Shown here piece after piece: positions 6,152 through 12,162 of a stretch of DNA of 12,162 bases. The translations under genes and the position numbers were made by a program. The stretch's first letter is position 1, and the number at the start of each line of letters is the position of its first letter. The DNA comes from Candidatus Nanohalarchaeota archaeon (GTDB lineage Archaea; EX4484-52), in NCBI GenBank assembly GCA_030632385.1, contig DAOVUW010000021.1, forward strand, positions 1 to 12,162, read 5' to 3'. The notes below the pieces were generated by a model, which searched no databases, was not told the origin of the DNA, and saw only the letters and a program-made list of their open reading frames with translations.

Positions 6152-6886
6152 GTGAAAACAAATATGGAAAATTTAATCGAAATAAAGAACCTGACAAAAA
6201 AATACGGCGATCTAAAAGCTGTCGATAATATTTCTCTATCTGTTGAAGAAGGACAATTATTCGGGTTGCTCGGACCAAATGGCTCGGGAAAAACAACAAT
6301 GATAAAACTAATGACAGGACAGCTAAAACCAACAGAAGGAAATATAAATGTCATGGGAACAGATGTTCTTGCCCATTCTGTAGAAGTAAGGGAGCTTGTC
6401 GGAATAATTCCCGAACAGGAGACTCCGCCAAGTTTTTTGACAGCAGAAGAATATCTTCATTTCGTGGCGAATATAAGAAAACTGGATGAAATAGAGGCGC
6501 GATGCAATAAATGGTTTGACCTTCTGGATTTTAGAAATGAAAAAGAAGTATTGTGCAAGGATTTGTCCCGAGGCACAAGACAAAAGATAATGTTTGCGCA
6601 GGCATTTATACACGAGCCAAAACTTGCTTTCATAGATGAACCATTGATAAATTTAGATCCTGTAATTCAGAAAAAAGTAAAGGATTATCTGGCGGAATTT
6701 GTCAAAAACAAAGGCACAATTTTTTTATCCACTCATGTCCTCCAAATTGCTGAAGAGATATGCACAAAAATCGGGATAATCTACAAAGGAAATATCATCC
6801 ATGAAGGTTCAATAAAAGAACTCCAGGAAAAGAACCAGCATCTTGAGGATTTCTTTCTAAAATTAGTAAAAGAAAAAAACAAGTAA
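6152..6886 (+). CDS. ABC transporter ATP-binding protein (ABC-2 exporter type)
   Basis: A 244-residue nucleotide-binding subunit that should power the 12-helix permease encoded next. Positions from the GTG start: Walker A GPNGSGKTT at 41-49, Q-loop Q89 in IIPEQETP, signature LSRGTRQK at 138-145 (a variant of LSGGQ in which the second Gly is Arg), Walker B LAFIDEP at 158-164 with catalytic E163, D-loop INLDP at 166-170, and switch histidine H195 in LSTHV. The set is complete, so it should hydrolyse ATP. The overall sequence resembles CcmA/NatA-type ATPases that pair with ABC-2 permeases. The start is ambiguous: GTG at 6152 fits the TATA spacing, whereas ATG at 6164 gives the usual MENLIEIKNLTKKYG beginning. 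The gene ends 13 nt before the permease start. The substrate is unknown. Confidence 0.9.
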   Translation: MKTNMENLIEIKNLTKKYGDLKAVDNISLSVEEGQLFGLLGPNGSGKTTMIKLMTGQLKPTEGNINVMGTDVLAHSVEVRELVGIIPEQETPPSFLTAEEYLHFVANIRKLDEIEARCNKWFDLLDFRNEKEVLCKDLSRGTRQKIMFAQAFIHEPKLAFIDEPLINLDPVIQKKVKDYLAEFVKNKGTIFLSTHVLQIAEEICTKIGIIYKGNIIHEGSIKELQEKNQHLEDFFLKLVKEKNK

Positions 6887-6898
6887 AAGAGGCATAAA

Positions 6899-8305
6899 AT
6901 GTTTGAACTTTTGAAAAATATGATTAAAGAGGAATGGCGCATTTATGCAAGCTTTTTTGGAAATGTTAATTTTGCATTATTCTCTTTTATGATGGTATTG
7001 CTATCATTCGGGGCTTCTTTGTTCATACCTGTTTTCCAGATTCTTATGCCTCTTGAACAGATTGCATTGATTGTCCATTACATGTTTGTTCTTTTTGGCT
7101 TAAGCACAGGAGCATTCGGTCTTTTCGGGCGGGAAGTTATGAACAGGAGATTTGGTCAGGCAAGCCTGCTGGCATATTCTTCCAGGAGCCTGCCTGTTTC
7201 AGAAAGAAAAATATTTTTGAATTTTTTCATAAAAGACATAATATACTATTTTTTCCTCTGGATTCTTCCTTTCATAACAGGATATTTTTTAGCATCAAAA
7301 ATCTTTTCGATAAATGCAGGGTCTGCTTTATTGCTTCTTTTGACCACCACCCTTTCCTTTATGATTGGGCTCTCTGTAGCGTTTTTCCTCTCGACAATCT
7401 ATGTGCATTCAAAAAAACTTCTTTATGTTATCATCTTTTTTTCTGCAGCTGTATTATTGACTGCATCAAATCATACTGTTCTGGGCTTTTTTGAATTATT
7501 GCCGTCTTTTTCTTTTTTCTTCCATCCGTCTGTTGACAATTTAATCTCTTCATTATTCATTATAATAATACTTTCTGCAATATCTGTTTTTTTCCTGAAA
7601 ATAGATTACCCTCAGAACAAAAGAAAATTCAAAAATTCATTTAAATCCCTGTCAATCAGGCTAAAGTCCAGCAAATACAATTATTTTATTTCCAAGGACA
7701 TTTTGGACCTCAACAGAAGCGAAGGAGGTATAGGGAAAATAATCTTTTCATTTCTCTTTCCGATGGCAATCATCTGGGTATTTATTTTGATTTTTTCAAA
7801 ATTCATTCCGGAATTGAATTTTCTCATAGTCTTTTCAATATTCCTCGGAATCATCTCATCAACAATCTATAACTGGCTTACAGAATACGATCTGTTCAAT
7901 TCTTATTCTTTCCTCCCAGTCAGGGTTTCGACATTGATAAAAAGCAAAGTTGACGGATATATGCTGATTAACATAGTCCCTCTTATCCTCTTGATTTTAG
8001 TATCTCTCGGAACAAAACAATATGCTTACTTTTTTTCAGCGCTTTTCTGCTTTCTGTCAATTTCTCTATACTCTCTATCGATAAATATATATCTTGCAGG
8101 ACTTCATCCAAACATTATGTTATGCAATCCATGGACTTTATTAAAATATTTATTTTCAATTTTCCCTATATTGCTAATATTGATTTTCATGTCTATCATC
8201 AATCACATTTATTTGATTATAAGTCTTGTTTTGATTCCTGTATCTTTTTACATCATAAAAGCAGGATGCAAAAAATGGGACAATAAAAAGCAGATTAGTT
8301 TTTAG
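6899..8305 (+). CDS. ABC-2-type permease with about 12 membrane helices
   Basis: A 468-residue integral membrane protein, the probable channel partner of the preceding ATPase. It has about six helices in the first half (near 22-48, 55-76, 110-132, 140-168, 172-190, 212-234), a basic soluble link (about 236-278), and about six in the second half (near 281-301, 305-326, 355-371, 376-400, 415-434, 437-455). Each half has an LPV-type stretch after its second helix (SRSLPVSERKIF near 96-106 and YSFLPVRVSTLIKSK near 336-350), like the site in ABC-2 permeases that contacts the ATPase. This suggests that two 6-helix halves are fused in one chain. AGAGG 8 nt before the ATG acts as Shine-Dalgarno within the operon. 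The substrate is not indicated. The gene converges on the OB-fold gene 48 bp away. Confidence 0.8.
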   Translation: MFELLKNMIKEEWRIYASFFGNVNFALFSFMMVLLSFGASLFIPVFQILMPLEQIALIVHYMFVLFGLSTGAFGLFGREVMNRRFGQASLLAYSSRSLPVSERKIFLNFFIKDIIYYFFLWILPFITGYFLASKIFSINAGSALLLLLTTTLSFMIGLSVAFFLSTIYVHSKKLLYVIIFFSAAVLLTASNHTVLGFFELLPSFSFFFHPSVDNLISSLFIIIILSAISVFFLKIDYPQNKRKFKNSFKSLSIRLKSSKYNYFISKDILDLNRSEGGIGKIIFSFLFPMAIIWVFILIFSKFIPELNFLIVFSIFLGIISSTIYNWLTEYDLFNSYSFLPVRVSTLIKSKVDGYMLINIVPLILLILVSLGTKQYAYFFSALFCFLSISLYSLSINIYLAGLHPNIMLCNPWTLLKYLFSIFPILLILIFMSIINHIYLIISLVLIPVSFYIIKAGCKKWDNKKQISF

Positions 8306-8353
8306 GAATACGAGCAGAATTGTTCTTTTAATTTACGACAATGAAATTCAATA

Positions 8354-9079
8354 TTACAGAACTTTGATTTTTCCGGCTATGGGTTCATAGCACAGACCTT
8401 CATCGAGCAAAGAATCAATGATTGTTTCTACATTTTCTCTTTCATCATCGCTGAATTTATCCAGAATATCAACATAAGGAACGCCTTTGTCTTCTTCATC
8501 TTTTTCCTTTATGATTTCAATAATCTTGTTTTTTGTGATTTGGGCAACAGGACTATTTTCTTTTTTAGAATCATCGGTTTGTGTTTTTTCTTCTGTTTTA
8601 GTTTTTGACTTCTCTTTTTCCTTTATCTGTTTTTCATGAAGTTCTTTATATTTCTCTTTGTTTGAAGAAAACGCTTCTTTATTTTTGTCGATGTATTTAT
8701 TAAATTCTATTATCTCAAGTTTCCTTAATTCTTCTCGTTCTTTAACATTTTCATCTATTTTTTTAACAATATAAGGATTTATGTATTTTCTTTTTCCATC
8801 GAAATTAAGAAATCCCATTACATGTATGAGGTCGCCTTCTTCTGTTCCGATTGTTTGATTGGAATGTATTATTTTAACATAAGCTTCTCCACATTCATCC
8901 TTCATGCAGAGATAATCTTTTTTTTCAAATTCTAAATAACTCGCAATAGTACCAATAACATTTACTTCAATGAGTTCTACTCCATTTTCCATTACAAAAG
9001 TGTTTTTAATACCATCTGATATATTGATGCTCTGTTCAATATCTCCTAAAGATACAATACGGGCTACACTTTTTTCCAT
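8354..9079 (-). CDS. RPA-like OB-fold / winged-helix protein
   Basis: A 241-residue protein with the RPA32-like architecture. An OB fold lies at about 35-108 (VELIEVNVIGTIASYLEFEKKDYLCMKDECGEAYVKI...GDLIHVMGFLNFDGKRKYINPYIVKKI). A Lys/Glu-rich, probably flexible or helical link follows (about 110-178). A C-terminal winged helix (about 181-241) ends in DEGLCYEPIAGKIKVL, typical of archaeal replication-associated winged helices. It resembles the single-OB RPA-associated proteins of archaea, expected to bind single-stranded DNA or help RPA do so. C58 and C63 lie in the OB fold, but no full zinc finger is seen. The gene follows Gins51 by 51 nt but has its own TATA box at leaderless spacing. Assignment to DNA replication or repair is inferred from architecture and neighbours. 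Confidence 0.75.
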   Translation of the reverse strand: MEKSVARIVSLGDIEQSINISDGIKNTFVMENGVELIEVNVIGTIASYLEFEKKDYLCMKDECGEAYVKIIHSNQTIGTEEGDLIHVMGFLNFDGKRKYINPYIVKKIDENVKEREELRKLEIIEFNKYIDKNKEAFSSNKEKYKELHEKQIKEKEKSKTKTEEKTQTDDSKKENSPVAQITKNKIIEIIKEKDEEDKGVPYVDILDKFSDDERENVETIIDSLLDEGLCYEPIAGKIKVL

Positions 9080-9100
9080 AGTTTTTTGATTACTTTTGCA

Positions 9101-9108
9101 TTTTTAAA
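9101..9108 (-). promoter_or_regulatory. TATA box for the RPA-like gene
   Basis: The minus strand reads TTTAAAAA, centred 25-26 nt before the ATG at 9079. It predicts a leaderless transcript separate from, or in addition to, read-through from the GINS gene. Confidence 0.5.
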
Positions 9109-9130
9109 TCTATCTGGAGTTTAAAAACAA

Positions 9131-9652
9131 TCAACCGGAAATTACAATTTTTTTGTTTTTCAAAAGAAGAGTGGCAACATTTTTTGGAACAATATGTTCT
9201 TCGTTTTTTTTATAAGGACCGTATGTCTTCATATCTTCCATTACAAAAGTAAAAACATCTGTGTTGAATTTTACTTTTACAAAATCTTTATTTGTTTTCG
9301 AATCTCGTATTTTCAAAGGATTTGTTTTTTTATCTATTTCTTTTTGATAATCCAAAATGACTGTCTTTATATTTTCTATAAATTTTTTTTCAGGCAAGGT
9401 ACTATTTTCTACACTCATTTGCGTATTTAAGGATAATCTTGCAATTTTTATAAGTTTTTCAAGACGGAGCTTGAATAGTTTTTTTATTACTTTTTCTATA
9501 TTTTCCTTTTCTTCATCAGAGTAAGTTTCATCAATTTCATATAAATAATCTCTTATATGACCGTAAAATTTATCGTCTATTTTTTGAAGAGTGTATTTGT
9601 TTTTTTCTTCGTCCTCTTGTAGTCTTCTGAGTGTTTCAAAAGATATCGCCAT
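9131..9652 (-). CDS. Archaeal GINS subunit, Gins51 (Gins15) type
   Basis: A 173-residue subunit of the GINS complex, which joins MCM and GAN/Cdc45-like nuclease in the archaeal replicative helicase. The first 105 or so residues form the alpha-helical A domain: FETLRRLQEDEEKNKYTLQKIDDKFYGHIRDYLYEI and KLFKLRLEKLIKIARLSL are typical of its helices. The last 45 or so form the small beta B domain: VKVKFNTDVFTFVMEDMKTYGPYKKNEEHIVPKNVATLLLKNKKIVI, with the characteristic YGPYKKxE...VP...A..L stretch. The A-then-B order identifies the Gins51 type rather than Gins23, where the order is reversed. The ATG lies just 1 nt after the stop of the MinD-like gene with no Shine-Dalgarno, implying coupled translation. 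No Gins23 gene is visible in the window. Confidence 0.85.
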   Translation of the reverse strand: MAISFETLRRLQEDEEKNKYTLQKIDDKFYGHIRDYLYEIDETYSDEEKENIEKVIKKLFKLRLEKLIKIARLSLNTQMSVENSTLPEKKFIENIKTVILDYQKEIDKKTNPLKIRDSKTNKDFVKVKFNTDVFTFVMEDMKTYGPYKKNEEHIVPKNVATLLLKNKKIVISG

Positions 9653-9653
9653 A

Positions 9654-10415
9654 TTAAATTACATTTATTCCACTATTTCTCAAAAATCTTTTTACTGCAA
9701 CATATTTTGGAGGAATATATTTTTTGCCCATCAATCGAGCTGCTAAATGCTTAAATGCCAAAGAAGATGGATGAAGTGGATCCATTACAATTACAGGATT
9801 TTTTAGAAAAATGCTTTTTTTAACACCCTTGGATTCTGGTATTGTAGCCAAAATGTGCGTTTCTGTCATTATCTCTATTTCAGATTGTTTTATTTCATAA
9901 TTGTCGTATGACATGCGATTTATAACCACGCCCAAAGTTGTTTTTTTCATATCCTGTGCTGTTTTTATAACTTTCAATACATTTGTTATGCTTGGTAATT
10001 CAGGATTTGTAATTGCAATAATATAATCTGCTGCAGCAATAACATCAAGAGTGTCATTAGAAAGTCCCGGCGGTGCATCAATAATTACTGTATCTTCAAG
10101 AGGACCTAGGGCATCTCTTAGTTTGGATAAACTGCACTGGCAATTATTCAAATCAATGGCTGATGGAATTAAATTTAATCCTGATGGATGTACATAAATC
10201 GCTTTTTTTATATCCAAATTTCCTTCAATAACATCCTGAAGTTTTACAGGAAAAGTATAATATCCTAAATGCAGACCCATATTTGATGCAGAAACATCAG
10301 CATCTACAATCGTCACTTTCTCTCCGAATTGATGCATGGCTATGGCTAAATTTATAGAGATAAATGTTTTTCCAACACCTCCTTTTCCTGAAACAACAGC
10401 AATTATCTTTTGCAT
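9654..10415 (-). CDS. MinD/ParA-family ATPase
   Basis: A 253-residue P-loop ATPase of the SIMIBI class; relatives cycle between ATP-bound membrane- or DNA-associated dimers and free monomers. Positions from the ATG at 10415: deviant Walker A SGKGGVGKT at 9-17 with signature K11; switch I DADVSASNMGLHLG at 38-51; Walker B/switch II TVIIDAPPGLSND at 109-121; ITNPELPSITNVLK near 135-148. MinD-type rather than Mrp-type: no Fe-S cysteine pair is seen at the C-terminus. The last 20 or so residues (PPKYVAVKRFLRNSGINVI) mix basic and hydrophobic residues and could be a membrane-targeting helix as in MinD, which is inference. ATG 10415 is preferred because GGTGA precedes it by 5 nt; an in-frame GTG at 10424 is part of that site and overlaps the DUF373 gene by 8 nt. 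It lies between a membrane-protein gene and Gins51 in a tight operon. Confidence 0.85.
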   Translation of the reverse strand: MQKIIAVVSGKGGVGKTFISINLAIAMHQFGEKVTIVDADVSASNMGLHLGYYTFPVKLQDVIEGNLDIKKAIYVHPSGLNLIPSAIDLNNCQCSLSKLRDALGPLEDTVIIDAPPGLSNDTLDVIAAADYIIAITNPELPSITNVLKVIKTAQDMKKTTLGVVINRMSYDNYEIKQSEIEIMTETHILATIPESKGVKKSIFLKNPVIVMDPLHPSSLAFKHLAARLMGKKYIPPKYVAVKRFLRNSGINVI

Positions 10416-10416
10416 T

Positions 10417-11574
10417 TTATTCACCTTTATTTTTAATTTTTATATTTGAAGTTTTATTTTCTATATTATTCATATTTTCTTTTTTTATAAACTGTTTTTC
10501 TACAAACATACTTGAACCAATAACCAATACACTTATGCCTAGTGCAATAAATATAGGATTGTATCCGTCTGAATTATCAATTAAAAAACCACTTATATGA
10601 TAGAGTATATATATTACTGAAAAGCACAAACTCGAATATGTCAAAAAAGGAAAAAGACTTTTCTTTCTTTCTTCATTTTCCTTTGAAAACAATGTTTTTC
10701 CAATGCCTGCTAATATTGTGGCTATAAAGAAAAATACTGCGGATGTTTTTACAAACAAAGCGCTCTTAACAACAATGTCTAGGGCAACAGCTCCCTGAAC
10801 AGCAGAGTATCCCGTTGATGCGCCAATTATTGCTAAAGACAAGGAACCGACATACAAAAGAATAGAGTATTTTCTTCTTTTTATTGAATTAGATATTTCA
10901 TTATATATGGATTCAACAATAGATTCTAAATAAAATCCTTTTATCAGTAATATTACGCCGATAACACCCATCATTATGCGAAATCCTGATGAACCAAAAA
11001 GTGTAAATATAAGTAATGCGATTGCTGGTATTCCGAGAAAAGTACGGGATAATTTTTTATCTTCAAGAATGTTTTTTGAAAAATTTAAGATTGTGTAATA
11101 CATAGATTCTAGTGGGACACTTTGTGTTATGACCACTCGCTTTGATTGAACTATTTCAATTCTGCTCCGGATTAATGGTAGCAATTGTTCATCTTCAGCT
11201 CCATCTGAAACAAGACATGCTTCTGTAATTCTATAATTTATACCATTTATATAATTGTCTAACTGTTTTAGAACAATTTTGTCTGATTTTATCCCTACAT
11301 CTCTATCTCCTGTAATTGTCAATATTTCGCACATTTTGTTTTCTTTGACATATTTGTCATATTCTTTTACTGCACCAAAAATGCAATTTGCATCTGATTC
11401 ACTTGGATCTTTAATTGCAAGTTTAACTGCTGTCTTTATATTTTCTTCTCTTCCGATTATAGGACCATGTTTGGATATTTTTATTCCGAGATCATTGTCT
11501 CTGTCAATACACAGCACCAAAAGAATATGCTCTTTTTCAGTTGATTTTTTCCCTTCGTTTGATTCTTCATTCAT
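10417..11574 (-). CDS. DUF373 family membrane protein
   Basis: A 385-residue member of the archaeal DUF373 family, whose function is unknown. The soluble N-terminal domain (about 14-175) has the family motifs: LLVLCIDRDNDLG at 18-30, GPIIGREENIKTAVKLAIKDPSESDAN near 37-63, ILTITGDRDVGIKSD near 84-98, CLVSDGAEDEQLLPLIRSR near 120-138, and VVITQSVPLESMYY near 147-160. The many conserved acidic residues hint at nucleotide or metal binding, but this is unproven. About six membrane helices follow (near 179-193, 195-213, 236-253, 275-293, 308-328, 340-358), then a basic, Asn/Lys-rich cytoplasmic tail of about 25 residues. It is the first gene of the probable operon with the MinD-like ATPase and Gins51. 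A TATA box 28 nt upstream supports the chosen start, with a leader of 0-3 nt. Confidence 0.88.
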   Translation of the reverse strand: MNEESNEGKKSTEKEHILLVLCIDRDNDLGIKISKHGPIIGREENIKTAVKLAIKDPSESDANCIFGAVKEYDKYVKENKMCEILTITGDRDVGIKSDKIVLKQLDNYINGINYRITEACLVSDGAEDEQLLPLIRSRIEIVQSKRVVITQSVPLESMYYTILNFSKNILEDKKLSRTFLGIPAIALLIFTLFGSSGFRIMMGVIGVILLIKGFYLESIVESIYNEISNSIKRRKYSILLYVGSLSLAIIGASTGYSAVQGAVALDIVVKSALFVKTSAVFFFIATILAGIGKTLFSKENEERKKSLFPFLTYSSLCFSVIYILYHISGFLIDNSDGYNPIFIALGISVLVIGSSMFVEKQFIKKENMNNIENKTSNIKIKNKGE

Positions 11575-11598
11575 AACATAAAATATATCTGGTAAAAT

Positions 11599-11606
11599 TA
11601 TATATA
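11599..11606 (-). promoter_or_regulatory. TATA box for the DUF373-MinD-GINS operon
   Basis: TATATATA lies inside AAAATATATATAA on the minus strand, centred about 28 nt before the ATG at 11574. It would drive all three genes, because no comparable box stands before the MinD-like or Gins51 start codons. Confidence 0.55.
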
Positions 11607-11644
11607 TTTTGGTTTTTCAGTAAAAAAAATAGTTAGATAAATAA

Positions 11645-12162
11645 TTATCTCCTACTTCTTAACTTGACCAGCAACCTTAAAATTTCCAGATACAACCAGA
11701 TTAAAGTAACCATCAGACCAAAAGCGCCATACCATTCCATGTATTTTGGCGCCCCGGATTTAGCCCCGTTTTCAATGAAGTCAAAATCAAGAACTAAATT
11801 CAGTGAAGCAATAACAACTACAAACAAGCTAAATCCAATACCTATAAGACCGCTTTCATGGATAAAAGGAATATTCATGCCGAAAAAGCCCATTACAAAA
11901 CTCAGAAGATAAATCACCATAATGGCACCGGTAGCGGCAACGACACCGAGTTTAAAGTTTTCAGTCACCTTGATTAATTTTGATTTATAAGCCATGAGCA
12001 GGCAAAAAAGAGTGCCGAATGTCAAAAATACTGCCTGAACTACAATTCCAGGATAGGATTGTTCCATTAAAGCAGAGATTGCGCCAAGGAATAATCCTTC
12101 AAAAAGCACATAAATCGGTGCAGTAAATCCAGCCCATTTTTTCTTAAAGATTGTTATTATGG
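11645..12162 (-). CDS. Bax inhibitor-1/YccA-family membrane protein, N-terminus cut by window edge
   Basis: The frame is open to the right border, so the true start lies outside; a GTG at 12109 is internal. About 172 residues are visible. They begin IITIFKKKWAGFTAPIYVLFEGLFLGAISAL and include VFLTFGTLFCLLMAYKSKLIKVTENFKLGVVAATGAIMVIYLLSFVMGFFG. They end with the highly typical DFDFIENGAKSGAPKYMEWYGAFGLMVTLIWLYLEILRLLVKLRSRR. About six membrane helices are visible, the family usually having seven. Members of the BI-1/TMBIM superfamily act as pH-sensitive cation (Ca2+) leak channels; the function of the prokaryotic YccA-like branch is poorly known. The similarity to the common bacterial form is striking by eye, so a bacterial origin is possible. 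The stop codon is 70 nt before the DUF373 start, with that gene's TATA box between, so the two are probably separate transcripts. Confidence 0.85.
   Translation of the reverse strand, partial: IITIFKKKWAGFTAPIYVLFEGLFLGAISALMEQSYPGIVVQAVFLTFGTLFCLLMAYKSKLIKVTENFKLGVVAATGAIMVIYLLSFVMGFFGMNIPFIHESGLIGIGFSLFVVVIASLNLVLDFDFIENGAKSGAPKYMEWYGAFGLMVTLIWLYLEILRLLVKLRSRR

Noticed and set aside
6036..6354. Two overlapping minus-strand open frames with hydrophobic translation
   Set aside because: They cover the U32 C-terminus, the ABC promoter and the Walker A region on the other strand, with no start signal of their own.
8306..8353. Possible bidirectional terminator between the permease and OB-fold genes
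   Set aside because: Only short T runs (TTCTTTTAATTT) and no convincing hairpin; not strong enough to annotate.
9194..9430. Plus-strand open frame rich in Phe/Ile/Tyr
   Set aside because: Antisense to Gins51; the hydrophobicity reflects A/T-rich Lys/Glu codons read on the opposite strand.
11255..11581. Plus-strand open frame of 108 codons
   Set aside because: It lies opposite the conserved N-terminal domain of DUF373, which carries clear family motifs; the plus-strand product has no recognisable motif.

Overview
The window is AT-rich and archaeal. Archaeal features include a GINS replication subunit, a DUF373 membrane protein, an RPA-like OB-fold/winged-helix protein, TATA boxes placed about 24-29 nt before start codons (leaderless transcripts), and occasional GGTGA-type Shine-Dalgarno sites inside operons. 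The lineage cannot be fixed from this sequence; a DPANN-type or other AT-rich archaeon fits. All functional calls come from reading motifs by eye, without database searches.

Layout. At the left edge, on the minus strand, lies a dihydroorotase (pyrimidine synthesis) truncated by the window border. Upstream of it is a DUF4177-type mini-protein. A divergent plus-strand gene encodes an unrecognised four-helix membrane protein with charged, probably coiled-coil segments. Next come two U32-family proteins on the plus strand (one TrhP-like, one RlhA-like). A TrmO-type tRNA methyltransferase lies between them on the opposite strand, so three consecutive genes probably act in RNA modification. The 236-bp gap between the first U32 gene and trmO holds three degenerate direct repeats spaced 75-79 bp apart, with inverted repeats in the intervening DNA. 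This is the least explained part of the window. An ABC exporter pair (ATPase plus a 12-helix permease) follows.

The right half is on the minus strand. A DUF373 membrane protein, a MinD/ParA-type ATPase and a Gins51 subunit sit almost without gaps and look like one operon. It is followed, under its own TATA box, by the RPA-like OB-fold protein. The arrangement suggests a link between a membrane protein, a membrane-switch ATPase and the replisome. The right edge carries the C-terminal part of a Bax-inhibitor-1/YccA membrane protein that looks bacterial in type.

Expression. Most first genes have a TATA-like box centred 24-29 nt from the start codon and little or no leader. This spacing moves the trmO start 27 codons inward. 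Downstream operon genes rely on GGTGA or GAGG sites or on near-overlap with the preceding stop codon.
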